A stretch of DNA of 64,000 bases from contig FYEU01000312.1 of NCBI GenBank assembly GCA_900188575.1, positions 847,535 to 911,534 on the forward strand, written 5' to 3'. Below, piece after piece: positions 33,135 to 43,375 of this stretch. The DNA is from Geosmithia putterillii. Taxonomy: Eukaryota; Ascomycota; Sordariomycetes; Hypocreales; Bionectriaceae. Numbering within the stretch: the stretch's first letter is position 1; every line of letters starts with the position of its first letter. Made by a program: the position numbers and the translations under genes. The notes under the pieces are model-generated. The model was not told the DNA's origin. It did no database searches and saw only the letters and a list, made by a program, of their open reading frames with translations.

Positions 33135-34464
33135 AAGGGGGACTGGCTGATCTTTTGATGGCATCATCACGGCGTCTTGTTTACGACTAGAGTGTTGTTT
33201 GAATATATTGCATCGCTTACAAGAAAATATACGTGTACATGTACAATGATGCGGTTCGCGGTTTTTGCCGAGGGACTGAGACTGAGAGCAGACCGTTGTT
33301 GCCCCAACTAACCAAGCTCTTGTTTTGTAGACAGCCAGCAGCATGGTCGTTTGGGGATATGAGTCCATCATGCGTCTAATATAATATCCGTCACTTGATC
33401 AAATCAAATATTCCGTAGAAGTCAAAATGACCAAGGTCTGAAGTCTGCTGGTCAGAAATCGGCTCTATCGGCAGATTTTGATTGGTACAGGGTATTACAC
33501 CGAGATATGGCAGTATATTACTTGGTACACGTGGGCCGAGCTGATGTTCGGCACTCGCTTGCTCGCCTATGACGGGCAGGATTCATCTCATCATGTCCCG
33601 TATTCCCCTCTATTTTCGCTCCTGATCGCCCGAGGCATCGATCGAATAGCCGATTCATTACGACACACGAGGGCTGTTTGGGGCTCTCAAACCTCTGTCG
33701 CCACCGGGCTTGCATGGCATTTGTGGAGGCGCGTATTTCTCTGACGTGTCAGGGGACCAGACCCTCTCAACCTCTGAGAGTTGCAGAGGTACCAGAGGGG
33801 CACACACGTTCCTTTTGCCTGGTGCCTTGGAGCTAGCAGCAGCATTGATTGACATTGGCAGCTCACCTTTGCCCCCACCAGAGCACCGTCGGAGTTTGGA
33901 CACGCGACAAAACAGCTGACACGGATCCTGCTGCGTGCAAAGAAATGCTGTCACACAACGAGAAGGGGAAAGAAATAGGGACGATAATAACAACTACGAG
34001 TACTCGACAAGAGACGCAACAGAGACAAGCTGGCTCCATTTGGATTCTTCGGACGAGGCCGGACGCGCCCCTCGCGATACATACGACGGACCCTTGGCCA
34101 CCTGTTTGACCGGCCAGTGCGGGAGCGCCTGCTCCAACTGCGCCTCGACGCCCTCCCGAAGCTCCGACACCGCCTGCAGTCGCGCATATACCGCTTCATC
34201 CTCGCGCGTCAGCGTCGCCGCGCCCAGGGGAGACGGGCCGTCGACCTCGTTGCCCGGCACGGCCGAAGGCTGTTGCTGGGGCCCTCCTCGCCACGCCGCG
34301 CGGCTGGTGGTGGACTCAACAGCAGCAACAGCAGCACCAGCACCAGCACCAGTACCAGAAGCAGCAAGGCATATTACAGAAACAACAATAGCAACAACAG
34401 CACCAATAAATACCAGCCGACGACCAACGGTCCATCGACGGGATACGGAGCAGTCGACAGGAAA
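33135..34464. other. Intergenic region and possible 5' extension of App1
   Basis: From 33135 to about 33990 I see no gene. From 33994 the App1 frame is open without an ATG up to 34465, encoding an Arg-rich stretch (RDKLAPFGFFGRGR.., IRRTLGHLFDRPVRERLLQL.., then Ser/Thr/Asn repeats). That stretch may be part of an upstream exon. Confidence 0.5.
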
Positions 34465-36831
34465 ATGGCTGAACCGAGCAGCGGCACGGCGCCTGGCGAG
34501 CGGGGTTACCGCCGCATGAGGCTGGCTGCCATGGCCGGCAACATCTACCGGTCGGGCCAGCAGACCATCAACGACGTGAGGGAGCAGTACGCGCAGACCA
34601 TGGCGCCCGTGGGGGGCGGCGGCGACGGGCACGGCAGGACCAACATCCCCGGGGCCTTTCCAGACGTGGAGATCCACTCGCAGGGCAACGAGCAGATGGT
34701 GCTCTTCCCGTCGTACGCGATCCGGCACGTCAAGCGGGACTGGGACAGGTTCGAGCAGAGCCTGGCGCAGCAGCAGCAGAATGGCATGGTGAGCGGCGGC
34801 GAATCTGCCGACAAGGACGGCGAGTACTGGCGTCAGGAGTGGGAGCGGCACGAGGACGAGAGGGCCATTGTGGACGTCGACGTCCGCGGGTGGGTCTACT
34901 CGCCGCAGATGGGGCCCATGACTAGGAGGAATAGGATGCTCATCGGGCTGGCGCGGCAGCTCAGCGGGATCCCGGCGCCCAAGACGGAGGCAGCCACCAC
35001 CGTGCCCGAGGGCCTTGAGGGGGGTGCGGCAGGGCTCCGCGCGCACCACCAGATGCACGAGGCGCAGCGCGAGCAGGAGAGGATTGAGCGCGAGGCTGCG
35101 CAGATTGAGCGCCGTGGTCGGGAGGAGGAGCGCGTGGCGTACCGCGGCGGGTACAGCGAGAGGCCGCCACAGACCAACGGGGACGGCTTCGGCAGCGGCA
35201 TCGGCGTAGCCGCCTCGCGGACGACGACGCAGCAGTCGTCGCGGAGCCAGTCGCGCTCGGCGCCGGGCAGCCCAACACAGTCGGCGCTGGCGTACGGCAG
35301 CAGCGGCCCGCCGCAGCCCAGCGAGATGACCGAGGCGGAGCTGGCGGTGGCGAACGCGAACCTAATGGCGCGCATCGCGCCGTTCATGACGACGCCGCTG
35401 GCGTCTATGCCCATCGTCGTCTTCTTCTACAACGAGACGCAGTCGCGGTCGCGGACTGTGACCACCACGGACGCGGGCCACTTCAACCTGCGGGCGCCGC
35501 TGGACTTTGTACCGACGCACGTGCGCGTGCTGGCCAACGAGTCGCTGTCGGCGGTGCGGCCCGTGGCGGTCTCGGAGCCGCGCGGCGTCAGCGTCATCAG
35601 CGACGTCGACGACACCATTAAGCGGTCCAACATCTCGGGCGGAGCGCGCGAGATCTTCCGCAACACCTTTGTGCGCGACCTGTCCGACCTGACGGTTGAG
35701 GGCGTGGCCGACTGGTACAACCGCATGCACGGCCTCGGCGTCGACTTCCACTACTGCTCCAACAGCCCCTGGCAGCTGTACCCGGTCTTGGGCAGCTTCT
35801 TCAAGGCCGTCGGCCTGCCACCTGGCTCTCTCCACCTCAAGCAGTACTCGGGTATGCTGCAGGGCATATTTGAGCCCGTCGCCGAGCGCAAGAAGTCCAC
35901 TCTCGACCGGCTGCTGCGCGACTTCCCGCGCCGGAGCTTCATCCTCATCGGCGACAGCGGCGAGGCTGACCTAGAGGTGTATACTGAGCTTGCCCTTGCC
36001 AATCCGGGACGCATCCTCGCCGTCTTTATCCGCGACGTCACCACGCCGGAGCAAACGGGATTCTTTGACAACTCCTTTGGCAACGGCAATGGAAACGGGA
36101 ATGGAATCCCACGCAAAATGTCCAACTTCTCTCTTAACGAAACTGCCGCCAGCCGCAGCAGGAGCGCCAGCCGTGGTCCGGCAGCCAACGGTGCCAGGCC
36201 GCCCCCGCAGACCAACAACGGTCCCATAATGGGAGACCTGATTGATCTGTCCGAGGAGCCTGAGAAGCCCACTCCAGCGACAGCGTCGACAAACGGCTCT
36301 TCCACAACATCACGCAAGCCACCGCCCCCGAGACCCTCCAAACCAGCTGCCCTGCGCAGCGCGCCGTCCCTGATCAGCACGACAGACTCTTCGACGCCGC
36401 CGGCGGCAGCACGGAACGCCGTCCCGGAAAGGAGACCACAGCTACCGCCCAGGACGACGACGACAGCAGCAGCGGGCGGAAACTCCCCGCCGCCGCCGCC
36501 ACCGCCACCGCGTCGTCGCACGGGCGGATTCGGCTCCATGACGATGACGGTGGCCAATGCAGATGTGGATGACCAGCCGCTGCCCCCGCCGGCCCGCAGT
36601 GGGAGGTACGGCAGTAGCGGTAGCAGGTGGTCGCCTGCCGTGTCGCCGGGCGCGTCGCCGGCCCTACAGCCCGTGGACCGCAAGGTGGAGCTATGGACGC
36701 GCAGGCTGACGCGGGCGCACGAGCAGCTCGATCAGCTGGGCGTGTTGCTGTATACGTGGCGGACGGGACAGGATGTCACCGAGGAGGCTGTCGGGCTGAT
36801 TACCCGGGCGCACAAGAGGATGGGCAAGTGA
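34465..36831 (+). CDS. APP1: App1-like phosphatidate phosphatase
   Basis: From the ATG at 34465 the product has 788 residues. The conserved N-terminal block contains NIPGAFP, MVLFPSYAIRHVKRDW and VDVDVRGWVYSP, shared with fungal App1 proteins. After a helical Arg/Glu linker comes a beta-rich segment (PIVVFFYNETQSRSRTVTT, FNLRAPLDFVPTHVRVLANE), then the DUF2183/LNS2-like catalytic domain. Its DxDxT nucleophile motif is D380-V-D382-D-T384 (ISDVDDTIKRSNI), with later FHYCSNSPWQLYPVL and SFILIGDSGEADLEVY. The C-terminal ~250 residues are Pro/Ser/Thr-rich with polyproline runs, probably SH3 ligands, ending in a helix. Yeast App1 dephosphorylates phosphatidate to diacylglycerol at cortical actin patches and membranes. 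The same frame is open 470 bases further upstream without an ATG, so an extra 5' exon is possible. Confidence 0.88.
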   Translation: MAEPSSGTAPGERGYRRMRLAAMAGNIYRSGQQTINDVREQYAQTMAPVGGGGDGHGRTNIPGAFPDVEIHSQGNEQMVLFPSYAIRHVKRDWDRFEQSLAQQQQNGMVSGGESADKDGEYWRQEWERHEDERAIVDVDVRGWVYSPQMGPMTRRNRMLIGLARQLSGIPAPKTEAATTVPEGLEGGAAGLRAHHQMHEAQREQERIEREAAQIERRGREEERVAYRGGYSERPPQTNGDGFGSGIGVAASRTTTQQSSRSQSRSAPGSPTQSALAYGSSGPPQPSEMTEAELAVANANLMARIAPFMTTPLASMPIVVFFYNETQSRSRTVTTTDAGHFNLRAPLDFVPTHVRVLANESLSAVRPVAVSEPRGVSVISDVDDTIKRSNISGGAREIFRNTFVRDLSDLTVEGVADWYNRMHGLGVDFHYCSNSPWQLYPVLGSFFKAVGLPPGSLHLKQYSGMLQGIFEPVAERKKSTLDRLLRDFPRRSFILIGDSGEADLEVYTELALANPGRILAVFIRDVTTPEQTGFFDNSFGNGNGNGNGIPRKMSNFSLNETAASRSRSASRGPAANGARPPPQTNNGPIMGDLIDLSEEPEKPTPATASTNGSSTTSRKPPPPRPSKPAALRSAPSLISTTDSSTPPAAARNAVPERRPQLPPRTTTTAAAGGNSPPPPPPPPRRRTGGFGSMTMTVANADVDDQPLPPPARSGRYGSSGSRWSPAVSPGASPALQPVDRKVELWTRRLTRAHEQLDQLGVLLYTWRTGQDVTEEAVGLITRAHKRMGK

Positions 36832-37049
36832 TTGCATTTGCGTGCGTATATACCCATATTCATGTCCAGCTCGATTTCATTTTTTGCATCTCGACTTTTG
36901 TTTTTTTCTTTCTATATAAGCAGCATTTGCCATCACCAGCTCTCAATCTCTTTGATCAGAACACACGAAGCGCTTCATACAATATGCGATTTTCAAACAT
37001 TGAACATAATATATTCACACTGCATACATGACGTGTACTTGATGATTGA
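36832..37049. other. Short convergent spacer
   Basis: 218 bases hold the 3' ends of both App1 and the multicopper oxidase gene. AT-rich, no other feature seen. Confidence 0.5.
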
Positions 37050-39217
37050 TTATGATGACTTGACTTCTAAGACCATGGCCATTCCAACGCCCTGGTGCCA
37101 CAGGACGTGGCAGTGTAGAAGCCACAGCCCGGGATTGTCGGCCCGGATGCGCATCACGACGTATCCCATCGCCGGGACGTGGACTGTGTCCCGTCGGATC
37201 GGGTTGACCAGGTTGTAGGCCCCGCCAGCGGGCTGCTTGGATAGGTCGTATGGGTTGTAGGCGTTCCAGCGGAGGGTGTCGGGCTGGAAGCGGGATATGA
37301 GGTAGAAGTCGTAGCCGTGCTGCAGGGCCGATTAGCTTTCGTCTTTGTATATGTATATGTGTATATAGGAATGTATGTGTGTATGCTTACCAAGTGAAAA
37401 GGATGACCCGTCTCGTCGAGATTGTTGATGACAATGTCCACCCAGGGAGCAGCCTGTCCGTTAGTCGCCTCTACAGCCGGAACAAACTGGTGCTCATCCC
37501 ACTGGGCCCTCTCGAGGTGTAGAAGAGGAGGGTCCTGCGGGATCCAGAACGTGTTGTTTACGTAGCCTCTAGGCTTGTTTTCCAGGTGCGCGAGCAATTG
37601 GACCTTTGTGTACACCAGGATAGTCTGGTGGGGGGTAACATCGTCTCCGATGGTCCCCTCTGGTGTCAGGGGGGTTCCTTTGGCTACTGAGAGGTCATAG
37701 GATGGTGAGAAGGGGGTGAAGGCACGACGGGAAGGCGGCGCTTTCTGGTCGAACTCGTGGCGGATGGGGAATGTCTGCTCTGGCGTCAAGGCGAGGTTCT
37801 TCTTCTTGTAGTATCTGACCGGCACATTAGCTTTGGATAAGGATGGTGATGGTGATGGCGATGGATACATACTCTCGATCAAGAATCACTTCTAGTCCTC
37901 CTTCCGGGGCAACGAGCGTCCAGTCGATGATCACGTCGACGCGCTCGCCGGGCTGGAGTATCCCCACGCTTGAGAATGACTGCGACTGTTGCTCTACGGG
38001 GCTACCTCCGTCCACTGTCAGGACGGTCATGGCCTCTGCGGGAAGTCTGATGCTGAGTCCGGACATGGCCCTACATTGATTGTCAGTGGACGAGCATGCA
38101 TGTGCATGAAGAGGACATACGTACCCGACATTGATGATTCGAAGGCGTGACCTGGGACTAAGAGGCGACACATGGATTTCCGGCGTCATAACAGCCGAGC
38201 AGTTTGCCTTGCTGGTATGAGACAGTCTGGAGCAGTTGAAGAACCCGCGGCCGTTGACAAGCAGAGAGTCCGGGGAGGGTTCCATGCCCCAGTGCTTCCA
38301 GGTGTCGTAGCGGTCCTGGACCTTGTTCGCGGGATCATGATACCAGTCGCCGATGAGGAGGACGGCGTCGTCCTGGTACTTGGCCTCGACATCTCTAGTA
38401 TCACCACCCTTGTTCTGATCTGGAGCGTGGACTATGAGTGCACCGTAGAGGCCATCAGCCCGCATCATCTCCGAGTGAGCATGCCACCTGAAAGTCAAGC
38501 GTGTAAGTCAAAGTGTAAGTCATTTGAAAGGGAGCGTCATCGTGCATGAGGCATACATACCAGAATGTACCTGCTTGGTCGGGACTGATCTGAAACGTAT
38601 ACGTGTAGTTGGAACCCGAGGCAATGGGCGACTGGGTCACACCGACGACGCCATCCATGTCATTTGATCCTGATTCACATGCACGTCAGCCATTGCCATG
38701 TGCAATAGCCATGCATAGGATCGTGCGTACCTCGCATATGAAGGCCGTGGAAGTGCAAGGCCAATCCCTCATCCTCGAGTCCATTATGGACCTCGAGCTC
38801 TATGCTGTCCCCGGAGCGGGCTTCAATGTTGGGACAGGGGAACTGGTCTTGAATAGGGTCAGTGCAGTACAGAAATGGATGGATAATAGTGTAAGTGGAA
38901 GAGAAGAGAAGATGCTCACCATTGACCATGTAGACCCACTTGCCCACTCCATCGGGGGATGCGATGCCCCTTGTGATGGTCCAATGGAGATGGATCGTCG
39001 CGGGCGGCCTGCTCTTGTGGCTCTCGGGGTCCAGCGGCACCAGCAGGTTGGGAACCTGGGACTGGGTCTTATTCTCTGGTTGGCTGTTATCACCCGTAAA
39101 CTTGAATACGGGATGCCATGCTGTCCCTGAAAAGAAGAGGATGCAGGCTGTAGCTGTCCAGAGGAGGAGGGCGGCCGAGATGGACCAGCAGAGCCTGGGC
39201 TTCAATGTTGGAGCCAT
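37050..39217 (-). CDS. Multicopper oxidase (laccase/ascorbate-oxidase type) with N-terminal anchor
   Basis: Seven exons: 38920-39217, 38731-38847, 38561-38669, 38125-38487, 37873-38070, 37391-37814 and 37050-37319. All six introns (54-73 bases) are GT..AG and keep one frame of 592 residues. Near the N-terminus (about 10-30) a hydrophobic segment, SISAALLLWTATACILFF, follows Lys-Pro-Arg and fits a signal anchor (type II membrane protein) better than a cleaved peptide. Copper sites are complete: HFHG (exon 2), HAH in WWHAHSE (exon 3/4 junction), HPFHLHG across the exon 6/7 junction, and HCHVLWHQGVGM, with Met as the likely axial type-1 position. Hence one blue copper and a trinuclear cluster reducing O2 to water. 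The substrate is unknown: phenols, ascorbate-like reductants or melanin precursors are possible. No iron permease (Ftr1) neighbour is present, so a ferroxidase role has no support from context. Confidence 0.92.
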
Positions 39218-40093
39218 GGTGAGTCCATTGATGCGAACCCTGGGTATGCCTTTCCTGAAGAATGAAGAAGCGAAAGAGGAAAAAAGAGAGTGACAAGAGT
39301 GAGTTACACTCCAAAAGATTCACCACTTGCAACGTTTCATGGCGTTGAAGATGCATGCAGTTCCGAGTGGGGGGTTCATGCCGAGAGCCGTATTGGCACT
39401 GAGCATTCAATGGCAAGTTATTGAAGAAAAGGACCCTTTGAAGCGTGGGTTGTCCATGGCTTATTATTACCCGAAGTGTAAGTACAGAGTAGTACGGCAG
39501 ATTAACCCGCAGAAGCACGCATTTCCCCTCGCTCGTGGGCGCAATGATTCGCTCTCGATAACCGGCTGCAACCTTCTCCACCACCACCACACCAACTTTA
39601 GTCTTTCCATATTACAAAGTACGGAGCGTACGGACTATTACATGCATGTACCTGATATGCCACGATGCTTATTTCCGCGCCCGCGAGTCACAATTGCCTG
39701 ATTACCACGTCGGCATCGGGTCCCTTGAGCCATTCACAATGGGCCGCCGGCCACGTTGCGCCCAGGGGAAGAGTTTACTCTGTATGCTGGGCTGTAGTTT
39801 GTAGAGTCTAGAGAAACAAATAATGGCTCTGGTAGGACATGGGTATTAGACGGGGTTTCCAGAAGCACAATACAAGACTATTTCGTCTTTGCATTCGGAG
39901 ACATCCGTCTACCAAACAGCACACGCAGTCTTGAGTCTCGGCCAGCTCGGCAATCCGAGTTGAATTTCTTCAATTGAGGTTTGTGGGACACGAGCACACG
40001 GTATATATGTATATATAGACTGACGATCTCTTGCTAATCACGGTTGCAGTTCTTGAAGACCAGTCACGGATACTCAAACAAAGCGCCGCCAAC
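39218..40093. promoter_or_regulatory. Shared upstream region of the multicopper oxidase and phospholipase C genes
   Basis: An 876-base divergent promoter region. Near 40000-40018 the sequence GTATATATGTATATATAG forms a strong TATA-like element about 80 bases before the phospholipase start codon. A TACAAAGTACGGAG block is near 39612. No gene seen. Confidence 0.5.
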
Positions 40094-42602
40094 ATGCGCT
40101 CCACCTCGGTCAAGGTTGCCCTCCCGGCCATGCTGGCTACGGCCTCGGCCGCGGGTCTCAGCGACATCAAGCACGTTGTGCTCTTTATGCAGGAAAACCG
40201 CGCTTTTGACCATGTGAGTCTGTTCCTCACGGGAGAGCCCCTCACAGGACAGTGATGAGGAAACTGACAAAGAGGGTAGTACTATGGCACTCTGCCTGGT
40301 GTTCGCGGGTTTGCCGACCCCAATGTCCAGGTCAATGACGATGGTCGATCCGTCTTCCAGCAGTGAGTACACATACGTATGCCCCCCTGGATACCGTCGC
40401 AGTTTGGCTCATCTTCGTTTGTAGGCTCGTCCCCAGTGTCATTGAAAACACGACAGACTCCATCAACACCAACAGCAGCTCCCCTGCTGACCGGAGCTTG
40501 TCTAACTGGTACTTGTCCTATCTGGGAGGCAAGTGGCCCGAGGTGAGATTGCCACGACAGGACCTTTCTCATTGTATTCAAGACTGGACAATGTATATCT
40601 AAACAATGTGTGTAATAGGCTATCCAGTGCAGTGTTGCCGGAAGCAATGGCTGGCAGGAGAACCACGCAGCTCTCAACAACGACCTCAACAACCACTGGG
40701 TGACCAACAGTAAGCACTGCACCCTCTGAATACTCACATACATCTAGGTCCTTGCTGACGTATCAGACACTTACATGAGCTGGGGCCACCTCAAGAGAGA
40801 CGACATCCCCTACCACTTCGCCCTGTCGGAAGAATACATGATCGCCGACATGTACCAGGAGAGCGTCATCGCGGCCACCAACCCCAACCGCGTCACCTGG
40901 GTCTCGGGCACCATCAACGCGCCGGGCGGCCCCACCAGCCCCTCCCAGGGCGGAGCCGCCATCGACAACAACGTGACGCCCGGGTGCGAGGTTGGCCCCG
41001 GCCTCGCCTGCTACCCTTACTCGTGGAAGACATTTCCCGAGTACCTCGAGGACGCCGGCGTGTCCTGGCAGGTGTACCAGAACGAGAACAACTTTGACGA
41101 CAACGACCTGGCCTACTTCACGCAGTACCAGAACGCCGACGCCAACAGCAGCCTGATCCGCAAGGGCACCGACTTCATCGGTCTGGAGCGGTTCTACGAA
41201 GACGCGCGGAACGGCTCGCTGCCGCTCGTCTCGTACATTGTCGGTCCTGCGGAGCTGTCGGAGCATCCGCCGTATATGCCCAAGGATGGCGCCTGGCTGA
41301 TCCAGCAGGTGGTTGATGCGGTGACAAAGGGTGACTCAGCGAATGACACGGCTTTGATCATCATGTATGATGGTAAGTTCAGAATCATAACCCTCACTAG
41401 ATCACGCAGTAGTATTACATATACTGACTAATGAGCAGAGACGGGCGGCTGGGGAGGTTAGTACCCTATCATAACTCCAGCAGCGATGATGAGCATATCT
41501 GATCTGACCGTGTAGACCATGTTACCCCGTTCCATAGCCCCAATGGCACCGCGGCCGAGTGGATGAACGACCCCTGGAAGGAGAATGGCTACGTGTACAC
41601 TGGACCTGGTATGATCCCGCGATACCTGAACAGTCGTGGAAGTGGCTAACAAGACTAGGCTTCCGTGTTCCCATGCACATTGTCTCCCCCTGGACCCGCG
41701 GCCAGAGAGTCTTTACAGAGCACGCCGACCACACCAGCCAGATCAAGTTTGTTGGTAAGTACTGGGAAGTTTACATGTATCAATGAAAGCCGGCATGGCT
41801 AACCCAAGACAGAGGAGTGGCTCAAGGCCCTTGGCTACGATGGCATCCACTCAGAGGAGATCCCCCCCTGGAGGCGCGAGCACATGTCCAACCTCGTCAA
41901 CGCATTTGACTTTGAGAATGTAAGCTCTTCACCATTTTTCATATCCCCAAAATGAATCAAGAAGGACATAGCTGACCCCTCCAGCCCGACTACTCCATCC
42001 CCAACTTCCCCCAGACCGAGACCCCCTCCGTCGACTCAGACGGCAGCTACAACGGCTACGAGCTCTGCCAGGACATTCTAGGCGACGACGCCGCCCCCTT
42101 GCCTCCCTATGGCCCGGCAAATGCCCACCAGGACATGTCCAAGCTCGTCGAGGAAGGGTTCAAGCAGGTCTTTGGCTATCTGACCGAGGGACGGTCCATT
42201 GTCTTTGAGCAGGACGGATTCGCCCTGGCCAACACCAACAACCATGGATATTTCTACGGCGGCAGCAAGGTCGGTGTATCCAGGGCCACGCGCAGACACG
42301 GCGCCAAGGCGCAGCGGTGGGTGCTCCACGCCTCGGCGGGGGCGCCCGTCGAGGGAGGAGAGATCAACTTTGGGGAGTACACGGTGCAGAGCGCGCTAGA
42401 TGGGCAATATATTGCTGCTGATGGTGCGCTACGTAAGTCGGGACATGGAAAGGCGGAGACGTACAGGATTGCGTATCTTGGTGCTGGGGGGTACTCGGTC
42501 CAGAGGGGGGATGGCAAGTATCTTGGTGTCAGGCACGGGGAGGTGGTTGCGTCGCCGAGGGTGTCGGCGTGGAAGGCCTACAGTGTTACGTACCATTCTT
42601 AA
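40094..42602 (+). CDS. Phosphoesterase-family phospholipase C (PLC-like)
   Basis: Ten exons: 40094-40213, 40280-40362, 40425-40542, 40619-40709, 40767-41372, 41439-41456, 41516-41608, 41659-41754, 41813-41919 and 41985-42602. Together they give one frame of 649 residues, with GT..AG at each of the nine introns. A short hydrophobic leader (STSVKVALPAMLATASAAG) suggests secretion. The catalytic domain begins at once with DIKHVVLFMQENRAFDHYYG, the signature of the bacterial/fungal phospholipase C and acid-phosphatase AcpA superfamily. It continues with PNRVTWVSGT and the metal-binding YDETGGWGDHVTP block, which is split by an 18-base exon. The C-terminal ~110 residues are a beta-rich accessory domain (GEYTVQSALDGQYIAADG, GGYSVQRGDGKYLGVRHG), perhaps a trefoil. 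It should hydrolyse phosphatidylcholine-like or other phosphodiesters outside the cell, possibly for phosphate or lipid scavenging. Substrate specificity is unproven. Confidence 0.92.
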
Positions 42603-43375
42603 GCTTCAAGTAGAGAGTAAGAGTAAGAGTCTGAAGAAGCAATAAAGCACAAGACTGACTGGGTAACAGCAAGATGTAAGCAAGCAAGGATGGCTGTAAG
42701 TGCGGTGTGGTGTGTGGTGTGAGGAGTGCTAAAAAAAGAAGAGACATGGACATGAACAAAACAGCAACGCTCGGAATCGAACACGAGCAAAAAGCGAAGT
42801 CCAGATGGACCGGAGTCCATCTGGGTGTTCCAAAAGTGCGTGGGTTACAATTGAGCTACTTCGCTGGGAGAAGAGTGTTTATTCTTGGTATATAAGGGCA
42901 TGTTGGTTGTTGGTTGCTTGGTTGTTTGGTTGCCTGTTGGATGCTGACGGCGAGTGACTCAAAGAGTGGGGAACACCCTGGACGCACCTTGGCACCTCGG
43001 GGTCTTCTGTTGACCATGTCTGTTGCTGTTGCAGAGAGAGTCGTATCCCTCCTCTCTGCATCTGTTTATGACACGAATTTTGCATTACTTGGTGTGTCAA
43101 CATGTTTTCTGTACTGCATACACAGTTGCCGTGATGATGATGGCATCGACTCTAGCTTCAAGTAGTGCCCGAGTCTCGTGACGTCAGAGCCCAATTCTGC
43201 CGCTTCCCATTCTTGCCCCTCTAGCTCCATCCTCACCGCCCTCGTCATGCAACTTGTCACCACCCTCATTCAGTCCACCACGTAACCCAAGTCTATACAT
43301 CTTCCCTCGAAACCTCGAAACATCCTAAACACCAATCGTTTTATAGTCACTGTGCATAGACCAACCCTGCCCCAG
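42603..43375. other. Spacer holding a tRNA-like locus
   Basis: Between the phospholipase C and FIT genes. The only structured feature is the minus-strand tRNA-like element at 42762-42866, described separately; no protein gene is seen. Confidence 0.5.
42762..42866 (-). ncRNA. tRNA-like Pol III locus (aberrant or intron-containing tRNA)
   Basis: On the minus strand a TAGCTCAATTG block matches the tRNA A box, and 70-odd bases later GTTCGATTCC matches the B box. The ends CAGCGAAG and CGTTGCTG pair with one mismatch and one G-U, and TTTT follows immediately, as for a Pol III gene. A TTATATACC element lies just upstream. Yet the D-arm 3' half expected after the A box (GAGC) is absent, and a perfect 10-base-pair hairpin (CCAGATGGAC/GTCCATCTGG, loop TCCG) sits inside. 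An alternative 73-base unit (42793-42865) closes with a perfect 8-base-pair helix, AGCGAAGT/ACTTCGCT, followed by TTTTT. I cannot assign an anticodon. It may be an intron-containing tRNA, a tRNA pseudogene or another structured RNA. Confidence 0.4.

Noticed and set aside
33994..35058. 354-codon minus-strand frame overlapping the App1 5' region
   Set aside because: Antisense of Arg/Gln-rich coding sequence; no domain, and the plus-strand App1 block is conserved.
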